Positions 8,555 to 16,470 of a DNA stretch of 64,000 nucleotides are shown piece after piece; within the stretch, counting starts at the first letter, position 1; every line of letters begins with the position of its first letter. This DNA comes from Paenibacillus luteus (GTDB lineage Bacteria > Bacillota > Bacilli > Paenibacillales > Paenibacillaceae). The notes below the pieces were generated by a model. The model did no database searches. It was not told where the DNA came from and worked only from the letters and a program-made list of their open reading frames with translations. The translations under genes were made by a program, and so were the position numbers. The stretch spans positions 186,001-250,000 of the forward strand of contig NZ_SKCD01000066.1 in the NCBI RefSeq assembly GCF_006542765.1, given 5' to 3'.

Positions 8555-8620
8555 TCTTAAAAACATAGAACATGATTATGACGAGATGATGCATCTTTTG
8601 AAGAAAGAGGAGTGATGAAA

Positions 8621-10873
8621 ATGAAAAAGAACTGGTACCGCCGCATGCTGCTTTCCTATTTTCCGATATTTTTGTTTACGGTGACGATTTTAATCTTTTT
8701 GTCGTTTATTATGGTCAATGAAATATCTCATAAGGAAACGGTTAAAGCTGACCGCATATCAACGGGTTATATTACAGACACGCTGACTAGGTCGCTAAGA
8801 GGGATTGAAAGCAATGTGCTTGAGGAAGTAGAGAAAAATGCTCATTACCGCGAGTTTCTTAATGTTGAGCGTACACAAGAGAATAGAGAGGTCATCTTTA
8901 ATGTAGTGAATAGCATGCGCTCCTTAATTGCCAATGACAGCTTGTTAGACTCAATGTATGTGTACCGAATTGAGGACAAGCAGGTGCTTACCCGAATCGG
9001 GCTCGTTGCGTACGAGGATTTTGCAGATCGGTCGTTTCTGGATCAGGCGCTCAAAAATGCTTCTTATCAAGGCTGGTCTTCGATTCGGAATTATCATGAG
9101 CTTAGCATGGAAAGTGACAAACGGGTGATCACCATGTACAAAAGAGAACCGCTCCCCTTTGGAACCGAAGGGCTCGTTGTTATTAATGTGAACATGTATG
9201 CAGTGGAGCGATTGATTCAATCGATGAAAAGCGATAGCGTGACGTTTCTTCATATCAAGGACAAGGAGGGCAAGCTGCTGTTTTCAACAGTACCAAATCA
9301 GGAAGACAGCGGAAAGGTACTTAACCAGGTAACGCTAGACTTAATGGGATGGACTTTTGAGAGCGGCATCGTGGCCGGTCAGCTCTTCTTATGGGTATCG
9401 GTCATTTCCTATGTTTGGGTGGTGATCGGTCTTCTGACCGTCGTATTTGCTATTTTTTATATTATTTATATTACTCGGAAAAACTATAAGCCAATCCGAG
9501 TCATGATGAATCGAATCGAATCCATTCAGCTGCAAAATGACGGCTTTAGCATCAAGATGGATGAGCTTTCTCTCATCGACAGAACGCTTGAGAATTTGAT
9601 CCAGCAGACGGAGGATTATGATAAGGAGCAAAATGAAAATTTGCTGGTAGGAAGAAAACAGCTGTTCTTTGAGTTGATTCAAGGTGAAGACGTTCCTCAT
9701 ATGAACGAGCGGCTGCACAAGTTAAAGCTGCTTCCTGAAGGAAGAGAAGTGCTGCAGTTTGCTTTTATCGTGGTTGAAATCGGGCATTATGGCCAATTCC
9801 GCAGCGGTTTTTCCGTTCGTGACCAGAATACACTGAAATTTGCGTTAAGTAATGTGCTGCAGGAGCTTGCGAGAGACGAGGAAATGCAGGCGTGGGCGGA
9901 ATGGATCGGCGAGAGCAGAATGGGCATCATCGTTGGCATCAGCGGCGGGGAACGGGAAGCGAAGGAACATATACGTCAATTTGCGGAAAAAGGAAGCCTT
10001 TGGGTCACCGAAAATCTCCGTATGTCATTAACCTTTGGCATAGGCCCGCTTATTCAAGGCTTGGAGAAAATCACGTCTTCCTATAAACCGGCAGTGGAAG
10101 CTATGCATCATAAAATGTCGCTGGGCAAGGATGCAGTCATTATGAGCGAGGATCTGCCTGGTCAAAAAGCTCGAAAGTCGTATAAGCATTTGCAACTTGC
10201 AGCGGATCTGGTTCGGGAATTCCGCTTGTCCACAGGGGAGTGGCGCATCCATTTCGAACAGATCTTCGAATCTCTGGAAGCGGATTGTTTAAAGGATGAA
10301 GACATTCGGATGCTGCTGCAGACGATGATGGATATGCTTGGCAGTGAGCTTGGCAATGTATCCGAAGATTTACGAGAGCATTTTGCAGGAGAGAAGGCTG
10401 AGCAATGGAAGCAAACGATGGAGGAGACGGCTACGCTTGAACAGCTCCGGTCACTTTTTCTAGAGCATTTAACCGAAATTTATCGCCTTTATGTTGCTTA
10501 TTGTGAAACGAAAAACCACAAAGCGATGATCAATGAAATGAAAGCTTATATCGAAGAAAACTTTGTTGACCCGGATTTGTCGCTTAAGCATCTAAGTGAC
10601 CGCTTCCATATTTCCGGTAAATATGCGAGCTATTTGTTCAAAGAGGAATTTAATATGAAATTTGTGGATTTCATCGTCCAACTGCGAATGGAGCATGCGG
10701 AGGGGCTGCTTGCAGAAACGGAGGATTCCGTGCAAAGCATTGCCCTTCAGGTGGGCTATGCCAATTCGATTACGTTTGGCCGCGTGTTTAAACGGGTGGT
10801 AGGCGTCACGCCTGGCGACTACAGAAAACTGAAGTTAAAGCCTGGGAAAGCCCGTCATACCGGGCATTTATGA
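8621..10873 (+). CDS. Membrane-bound AraC-family regulator (sugar-responsive type)
   Basis: About 750 residues. One membrane helix at about 10-35 and a second at about 255-285 enclose an extracytoplasmic sensor domain of about 220 residues. A cytoplasmic linker of about 350 residues follows, and the C-terminus (last 100 residues) is an AraC/XylS helix-turn-helix domain (LSLKHLSDRFHISGKYASYLFK and SVQSIALQVGYANSITFGRVFK). This architecture is common in Paenibacillus next to lipoprotein/LplBC-type transporters, where it senses external sugar and activates transport genes. Starts at 8612 (GTG) and 8615 are possible, but AGAGGAG at 8606-8612 is best spaced for the ATG at 8621. It is transcribed in the same direction as the operon it precedes. 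Confidence 0.88.
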   Translation: MKKNWYRRMLLSYFPIFLFTVTILIFLSFIMVNEISHKETVKADRISTGYITDTLTRSLRGIESNVLEEVEKNAHYREFLNVERTQENREVIFNVVNSMRSLIANDSLLDSMYVYRIEDKQVLTRIGLVAYEDFADRSFLDQALKNASYQGWSSIRNYHELSMESDKRVITMYKREPLPFGTEGLVVINVNMYAVERLIQSMKSDSVTFLHIKDKEGKLLFSTVPNQEDSGKVLNQVTLDLMGWTFESGIVAGQLFLWVSVISYVWVVIGLLTVVFAIFYIIYITRKNYKPIRVMMNRIESIQLQNDGFSIKMDELSLIDRTLENLIQQTEDYDKEQNENLLVGRKQLFFELIQGEDVPHMNERLHKLKLLPEGREVLQFAFIVVEIGHYGQFRSGFSVRDQNTLKFALSNVLQELARDEEMQAWAEWIGESRMGIIVGISGGEREAKEHIRQFAEKGSLWVTENLRMSLTFGIGPLIQGLEKITSSYKPAVEAMHHKMSLGKDAVIMSEDLPGQKARKSYKHLQLAADLVREFRLSTGEWRIHFEQIFESLEADCLKDEDIRMLLQTMMDMLGSELGNVSEDLREHFAGEKAEQWKQTMEETATLEQLRSLFLEHLTEIYRLYVAYCETKNHKAMINEMKAYIEENFVDPDLSLKHLSDRFHISGKYASYLFKEEFNMKFVDFIVQLRMEHAEGLLAETEDSVQSIALQVGYANSITFGRVFKRVVGVTPGDYRKLKLKPGKARHTGHL

Positions 10874-11020
10874 AAAATGTTTAGTATACGAATCCGATCG
10901 GTAGTTCCACATAATGGGTATTCCTCCTTCGGGTTTATCCATTAGAAACTAGTTTATTGCGCCTTATTCTCGAGTCATGCCATACTTTGGTCATTCCAGT
11001 CGAGGCTGCGGCAAAAGGAA

Positions 11021-11034
11021 TGTAAGCGCTAACC
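11021..11034. promoter_or_regulatory. Candidate cre site before the solute-binding protein gene
   Basis: TGTAAGCGCTAACC matches 13 of 14 positions of the cre consensus (only the last base differs). It lies 58 bases upstream of the binding-protein start, in the 218-base gap after the regulator gene, so it could act as an operator or roadblock for the transport and hydrolase operon. Confidence 0.65.
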
Positions 11035-11091
11035 AGGTGAGTGATGCAGCCAGATTGGAATACTACTCGATTCGAAGAAGGGGTTGGAACG

Positions 11092-12717
11092 ATGACTAGA
11101 AACATGAAAAGAAAACGGTTCATTGGTTCGAAAACATCTATGCTCGTGCTTGCGGTTGCGTGTTCATTATTATTTACCGCATGCTCATCGAAATCTTCAC
11201 CAAATGCCGCGGAAGGCACTAACGGTGGAGGAGCAGCAGCGAAGCCGGTTACACTCAAAGTTGAAGTGTTCGATCGGGGAAATTCACCAGCAGGTTCTAC
11301 CATCACAGATAACTATTGGACCAAATGGGTAAATGAAAATTTCGGAGCTTCAAGCAATATAGATGTCGAGTATGTTCCAGTTCCTCGCTCAGAGGAAGTG
11401 GAGAAGCTAAATGTACTAATGGCAAGTGGAAGCAACGTGCCGGATATCGTATTTACTTATGACCCGAATACGTTTAACCGTTATGCGAAGCAAGGTGGCT
11501 TAACTGATGTCGGTCCGCTTCTTGATGAATACGGCCCGAATTTGAAAGCGTTTTTAGGCGATGATGTATTGAATTACGGAAAGTTTGAAGGTACGCAGTT
11601 TGCCATTCCAGCGAAGCGCTCGAATACTGGGAAATATGCATCCTTTATCCGTCAGGACTGGTTGGATAAGCTTGGCATGCCTGTACCCCAAACGACGGCT
11701 GAGCTTTATGACACCTTGATAGCATTCAAAGAGAAGGATCCAGGCCAAATCGGCGGTCAGGTCATTCCGCTAGGCATGACAATCGCATCCGCACAATATG
11801 AACCGCTGCTCTGGTCTTTCATTAAAACGATGACTGAGGAACAGAAATTCACCTTAACACAACAGTTGGGCTCTAATGATTATCCAATCTTGCTCCCAGG
11901 CTTTAAAGATGGGCTTCAATTTATGAACAAGCTTTACAATGAAGGCCTCATGAACAAGGATTTTGGCCTCGATAAGGACAAGAAGAAATTAACTGAAGAT
12001 ATCTCCAACGGAAAAATTGGTTTTTTCACTGAAGATGATGTGAATATTTACTATGAAAATGGAACCTATGCGCTGCTGCAAAAAAATATACCGGGTGCTG
12101 AAATTGCTGCGGTAGACGTATTTACGAATGAAGAAGGAAAGCATGCTAAACCGAAATATGCGTCAAATGGTCTCTATATTATGATTCCTAAATCAAGCGA
12201 GCGTGCGGTTGAGGCCATTAAATATTTGGATTGGATGGCGTCAAGCGATAATCTGTTCCAGCTTCAAAACGGAGTTGAGAATGAAAACTATACCCTCGTT
12301 GAAGACATTCCTGTTGCCGCAGAAAATCCAACGGTAGAAGCGACCAATCGGATGTTCAATGCTGGCGATATGGCTATTATTTCAAACGGCAAGCAGCTTG
12401 GCAGCTTGGAGAAAAACCTGAAGGCCAGAGCGTTTCAAATGCCAAAGGCATTCCAAGAACAGGTTGCTGTAGCACAGGATATTGCAAACACGGATACCAT
12501 TGATCTTATCTTGCTGGACAGACCGATCGAAGCGCAAACTAAATATGCAACAACACTATTGGATAAATTCAACGAAATTATCGTTAAGACGACGATGGCG
12601 AAGCCGGACCAATTCGACAGCATTTATGAGTCTATGCTGAAGGATTACATGTCGAGCGGCGGCCAAGCGATTTTGGATGAGCGCACTGCCTTATATAAAG
12701 AGATGAAATCCAAATAA
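11092..12717 (+). CDS. Carbohydrate ABC transporter solute-binding lipoprotein (LplA/YtcQ-like)
   Basis: 541 residues starting at the ATG at 11092, which has AAGGGG 8 bases upstream; a longer in-frame extension to 11041 has no RBS. A signal peptide with lipobox LLFTACSS is followed by a low-complexity spacer and a large family 1 binding domain, including VNEKFGAS-like N-lobe sequence (NENFGASSNIDVEYVPVPR), PDIVFTYDPNTFNRYAKQGGL and IRQDWLDKLGMPVPQTTAEL. The size and these motifs fit the LplA/YtcQ group that feeds LplB/LplC-type permeases with plant-polysaccharide oligosaccharides. It is the first gene of the operon 11092-18737. A hairpin follows, then the first permease. Confidence 0.9.
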   Translation: MTRNMKRKRFIGSKTSMLVLAVACSLLFTACSSKSSPNAAEGTNGGGAAAKPVTLKVEVFDRGNSPAGSTITDNYWTKWVNENFGASSNIDVEYVPVPRSEEVEKLNVLMASGSNVPDIVFTYDPNTFNRYAKQGGLTDVGPLLDEYGPNLKAFLGDDVLNYGKFEGTQFAIPAKRSNTGKYASFIRQDWLDKLGMPVPQTTAELYDTLIAFKEKDPGQIGGQVIPLGMTIASAQYEPLLWSFIKTMTEEQKFTLTQQLGSNDYPILLPGFKDGLQFMNKLYNEGLMNKDFGLDKDKKKLTEDISNGKIGFFTEDDVNIYYENGTYALLQKNIPGAEIAAVDVFTNEEGKHAKPKYASNGLYIMIPKSSERAVEAIKYLDWMASSDNLFQLQNGVENENYTLVEDIPVAAENPTVEATNRMFNAGDMAIISNGKQLGSLEKNLKARAFQMPKAFQEQVAVAQDIANTDTIDLILLDRPIEAQTKYATTLLDKFNEIIVKTTMAKPDQFDSIYESMLKDYMSSGGQAILDERTALYKEMKSK

Positions 12718-12737
12718 AGCGAGTGAAAATCGGTGAG

Positions 12738-12770
12738 CGCGGAAGAAGAGGCAATCCTCTTTCTCCCGCG
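12738..12770 (+). other. Intercistronic mRNA hairpin between binding protein and permease genes
   Basis: CGCGGAAGAAGAGG and CCTCTTTCTCCCGCG form a stem of about 13 pairs with a CAAT loop; there is no T run. Such hairpins between binding-protein and permease genes often protect the upstream message and set the excess of binding protein. That role is inferred. Confidence 0.55.
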
Positions 12771-12801
12771 GCATCCGGTTTTAATAGAGGAGGCAACCGC
12801 T

Positions 12802-13704
12802 GTGAGCATGACCAACTATTTTCGCAGATATTGGCAGCTGTATGCGCTGCTTGTTTTGCCGCTGTCGTATTTCATTATTTTTAAATACGGTCCGATGTAC
12901 GGCATTCAAATCGCGTTTAAGGATTTTAATTTTTTTCAAGGGATTAACGGCAGTGAGTGGATCGGCTTTGAAGCTTTCAAAGAAGTATTCGGTATGCGTG
13001 ATTTTTATATTACGCTTCGCAATACGCTGATGCTAAATTTTCTTGATTTGTTGGTATCCTTTCCTGCGCCATTGGTTTTGGCGATCATGCTGTATGAGAT
13101 GAAGATGGTTTGGTTCAAAAAACTATCCCAAACGATTTTATATATTCCTCATTTTATTTCGTGGGTTATTATCGGTGGAATTGTGTATCAGGTATTTGGT
13201 ACGCAATCGGGCATGATCAACAATATCATTACTTCGATAGGCTTTGACGCGGTTCCCTTTCTTACAGACAAAAATGATTGGCTGATCACGTATTTGTTAG
13301 TCGGCGTTTGGCAAAGCGCAGGCTGGGGAACGATTATTTATTTGGCAGCGCTGACTGGGATCAACAAAGAGCTGTTCGAGGCGGCAGGCATTGACGGAGC
13401 GGGCAGGCTGAAGAGAATCTGGCATATTACGCTGCCAGGCCTCAAACCGACGATTGTGGTCCTGCTTATCATCAATCTGGGCCATATGATTTCCATCGGA
13501 TTCGAGCGGCCTTATGTCATTGGGAATCTGGCGGTTCGCGAATATGCGGATGTGCTAAGTACCTTTGTATATCGAACCGGTATACAATCCGGCCAATATA
13601 CGCTGGCGACGGTCGTTGGCTTGTTCCAAGCGGTCGTGGGGCTCGTATTTGTACTGGGCGCGAATTATGCTTCCAAAAAGCTGACGGACGAGAGCATTCT
13701 CTAA
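12802..13704 (+). CDS. Sugar ABC transporter permease (LplB/YteP-like)
   Basis: 300 residues with six membrane helices and the MalF-type EAA loop (EAAGIDGAGRLKRIWHITLPGL) at about residue 195. The early motif IFKYGPMYGIQIAFKDFN is characteristic of the LplB/YteP branch. The start is the GTG at 12802, 8 bases after GAGGAGG; an in-frame extension to 12733 would run through the intercistronic hairpin and is unlikely. It forms a heterodimer with the next gene product. No ATPase gene is present, so a shared MsmX-like ATPase encoded elsewhere is expected. Confidence 0.92.
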   Translation: MSMTNYFRRYWQLYALLVLPLSYFIIFKYGPMYGIQIAFKDFNFFQGINGSEWIGFEAFKEVFGMRDFYITLRNTLMLNFLDLLVSFPAPLVLAIMLYEMKMVWFKKLSQTILYIPHFISWVIIGGIVYQVFGTQSGMINNIITSIGFDAVPFLTDKNDWLITYLLVGVWQSAGWGTIIYLAALTGINKELFEAAGIDGAGRLKRIWHITLPGLKPTIVVLLIINLGHMISIGFERPYVIGNLAVREYADVLSTFVYRTGIQSGQYTLATVVGLFQAVVGLVFVLGANYASKKLTDESIL

Positions 13705-13760
13705 TAGTAGGTAGGAACGATCCGTTGTATAGCTATGACTATTTGAAAGGAGCGGATCAA

Positions 13761-14633
13761 ATGAGAGAACAAACCGCTAACCGAATATTTGACACCGTTA
13801 ATTTTATTGTATTATGTGTTTGCACGCTGATTTGTCTTGCTCCATTTCTTCATATATTGGCGATTTCCTTAAGCTCCGTAAGGCCGATCGTGTCGGGGCA
13901 AGTAAGCTTATTCCCGGTGGAGCTTAATTTTGAAGCTTACTTTAAGGTGTTTTCCGATCCTGCGATGATTCGTTCACTAGGCTTTACGATATTGCTTACT
14001 GGTATTTTTACAGTACTATGCATGGTCATGACGATTGCAATTGGTTACCCTTTGTCCAAAAAGAAGCTTAAGGGACGCAAAGTATTTATGTTTGTCGTCG
14101 TGATTACGATGTTTTTCAGCGGCGGTATTATTCCTGAATATATCTTAATTCGGAACCTGCACTTGCTGGATTCGATGTGGGCGCTTGTTCTGCCTGGCTT
14201 GATCAATCCTTTTTATTTAATTATATTAATTTCTTTTTTTAACAATATCCCTGAGAGTCTCGAAGAATCGGCCGAGATTGATGGCAGCAGTCATTTCCGA
14301 ACGTTATTCAGCATCATGCTGCCGCTATCACTTCCAGTAATTACGACGCTCAGCTTGTTTTACGCGGTTGGCCGCTGGAATGGATTTACGGATACGTTGA
14401 TGTATATTACGAGCCCAGAGCTCTATCCGCTTCAACTGAAATTGTACCAGCTCATTCAAAACAATATGATCACCGAGCTCATGCAGATGGAAGGCGCTCA
14501 AATGGCGACCGTCGTGCCAGAAAGCTTAAAGGCTGCCAGCGTTATTTTTGCTACGGTGCCGATTTTAATTGTGTACCCGTGGCTGCAGCGCTATTTTGTA
14601 AGTGGTGTAATGCTGGGGGCGGTCAAGGGATAA
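13761..14633 (+). CDS. Sugar ABC transporter permease (LplC/YtcP-like)
   Basis: 290 residues with six helices and the MalG-type EAA loop (EESAEIDGSSHFRTLFSIMLPLSLP). Characteristic LplC features are LAISLSSVRPIVSGQVSLFP near the N-terminus and a long C-terminal segment ending YFVSGVMLGAVKG. AAGGAG lies 8 bases before the ATG at 13761. It is the second half of the import channel; the binding protein and partner permease precede it, and two sugar-degrading enzymes follow in the same operon. Confidence 0.92.
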   Translation: MREQTANRIFDTVNFIVLCVCTLICLAPFLHILAISLSSVRPIVSGQVSLFPVELNFEAYFKVFSDPAMIRSLGFTILLTGIFTVLCMVMTIAIGYPLSKKKLKGRKVFMFVVVITMFFSGGIIPEYILIRNLHLLDSMWALVLPGLINPFYLIILISFFNNIPESLEESAEIDGSSHFRTLFSIMLPLSLPVITTLSLFYAVGRWNGFTDTLMYITSPELYPLQLKLYQLIQNNMITELMQMEGAQMATVVPESLKAASVIFATVPILIVYPWLQRYFVSGVMLGAVKG

Positions 14634-14679
14634 CGAGTTTCAATTGGATCAAATGAAATCAAGGCAGAGGAGGATGAGC

Positions 14680-16470
14680 ATGTACGAGAAGCTTGTAGCA
14701 ATAAACGATTATTGGGCAAACGAAGGTGCTGAACGCCAAGTGCTGGACCCGAATAGCCGGTATTACGGGGGAGTAACCGAACCGGAGAATGGCATAGCAT
14801 GGCCTAGTCATGGCGGCTCTCCTATGGTGATGGCGCTTTGGGCAGCAGCTCTGATTAACGAGGATTCGGCATATTATCATAACGAGGATATGCTTGCCCG
14901 TCTGGAGCTCGGCACGCAGTATATGCTGCGCTCGCAGCATGGGGATGGTACGATTTCACCAGGCTGGACCAATATGCATTCCCCACCGGATACGGCATTT
15001 GTCGTTGTTGGGCTCGCGCAGGTTTATCAGCTGCTGCACGAACACCAATGGGAGCCTCTTCTTGAATCGGCAGCCAATATTCTTACATTCCTGGAGCGGA
15101 CGATTCCTGCTTTGTTAACGGGCGGCTGTCATACGCCAAATCACCGCTGGGTGTTGACAGCTGCGCTCGCATCAATGTATAAGCTAACAGGACGAACTGA
15201 GCTGGTGGTGCGAGCGAACGAATGGCTGGCAGAGGGGCTGGATTGTACCGAGGATGGGGAATGGACGGAGCGAAGCAATGGGATTTACAATGCGGTTAGC
15301 GATATTATGCTTTACCATACCGCAGAGCTGCTGAACCGGCCTGAGCTGCTAGAGCCAGTTAGACGAAACTTGCGAATGATGTCCTACCTAGTACATCCGA
15401 ATGGCGAGGTCGTTACCGATTATTCAGGTCGGCAGGATTACGGTCTAAGCTTTACTATGGACAGTTATTTTCTTGTCAGCAGGCTAATGGCAGAGAAGGA
15501 TCAAGATCCCTTATTCGCGGCTATAGCGGAACTGGCTGCTCAAACGCTTAAACATCCGGGCGGGTTGCCCAATAATGCCTTGCTGGGGTATTTGCTGCAC
15601 CCGGAGCTCCGTAACCTTACTATTGAGCCCCAGACATTGCCAAGCAGTTACCGCGTAGTGATTAACGGGAACTTTCCTCGCGAGAAATACTTGAATGCTA
15701 TGGATTCAGCTGGTCATAACGGAAAGATCTATCACAGCCGGCTTCATCCGGATTTTGGTGCTCCGATCGCCCGTGAACGGCAGGGGGCAACCAGCTTGAC
15801 GGTTATAACGGAAGCGAGCTCCATTGCTGCTCTTCGGCATGGCGAAGCACGCTTGTTAGCCGTGCAAATAGGCACTTCATTCGAGCCGGGACATGTCAAA
15901 ATGAATCAATTGCATGTAGAGGAAAATAGTTACCGCTTGGTGGCGACAGAGACTAAAGGTTATTATGGCCCGATCACAGCTGCTGATTTGCCGGAGACGG
16001 CTGGATCTGAGATAAGTCCGTGGTATTTGCTCCCTCATCATGTGAGGGAAATTACTCATTTGCAGCAGCATCATGTCGAGGCGGAATTGACGGAAAGTGA
16101 ACAGGGCTGGAAGCTAAACATCCGTTGTACTGAACCAGAGGGCATGATGGTGCAGGTTGCATTTGTGTTTGGGAATGAAGGAGTGCTCACAGGAGAGGCA
16201 ATAACACCTATGGATGACATTCATTTCTGGAAGGATGGCAAGGCACGTTATTCCGCTGGCGAAGATTGGATTGAACTGGACGGAGGGGCGCATGAGCACT
16301 GGGTGAAAGCTCTTCGAAATGCTAGCGTACCTACCGGGTGTCAATCGCTGGTCGTGAATTTAATGACGCCGTATGATCATACGTTCGATATCAAACTCTC
16401 CGGCGGCAATCCAAAGCTTGCGAAGCATGGTGCTGCATTGGATGACGCAGAAGAGGGGCTGATACGATGA
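14680..16470 (+). CDS. Alpha-toroid plus beta-sandwich protein, probable polysaccharide-active enzyme
   Basis: 596 residues, no signal peptide, so cytoplasmic. The first 320 residues are helical, with repeated hydrophobic helices and conserved-looking aromatic/His motifs (SPGWTNMHSPPDTAFVV, CHTPNHRWVLTAALASMYKL, DGEWTERSNGIYNAVSD, DYSGRQDYGLSF). The C-terminal 270 residues are strand rich. That order resembles heparinase II/III-like lyases and related toroid enzymes, but I do not see a clear catalytic signature and cannot name a family. AGGAGG lies 6 bases before the ATG at 14680. Its stop overlaps the next gene by 4 bases, so it most likely acts on the same imported oligosaccharide as the GH105 enzyme. 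Confidence 0.6.
   Translation: MYEKLVAINDYWANEGAERQVLDPNSRYYGGVTEPENGIAWPSHGGSPMVMALWAAALINEDSAYYHNEDMLARLELGTQYMLRSQHGDGTISPGWTNMHSPPDTAFVVVGLAQVYQLLHEHQWEPLLESAANILTFLERTIPALLTGGCHTPNHRWVLTAALASMYKLTGRTELVVRANEWLAEGLDCTEDGEWTERSNGIYNAVSDIMLYHTAELLNRPELLEPVRRNLRMMSYLVHPNGEVVTDYSGRQDYGLSFTMDSYFLVSRLMAEKDQDPLFAAIAELAAQTLKHPGGLPNNALLGYLLHPELRNLTIEPQTLPSSYRVVINGNFPREKYLNAMDSAGHNGKIYHSRLHPDFGAPIARERQGATSLTVITEASSIAALRHGEARLLAVQIGTSFEPGHVKMNQLHVEENSYRLVATETKGYYGPITAADLPETAGSEISPWYLLPHHVREITHLQQHHVEAELTESEQGWKLNIRCTEPEGMMVQVAFVFGNEGVLTGEAITPMDDIHFWKDGKARYSAGEDWIELDGGAHEHWVKALRNASVPTGCQSLVVNLMTPYDHTFDIKLSGGNPKLAKHGAALDDAEEGLIR

Noticed and set aside
12733..12801. N-terminal extension of the LplB-like permease
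   Set aside because: The extension runs through an mRNA hairpin, and GAGGAGG is placed correctly for the GTG at 12802.
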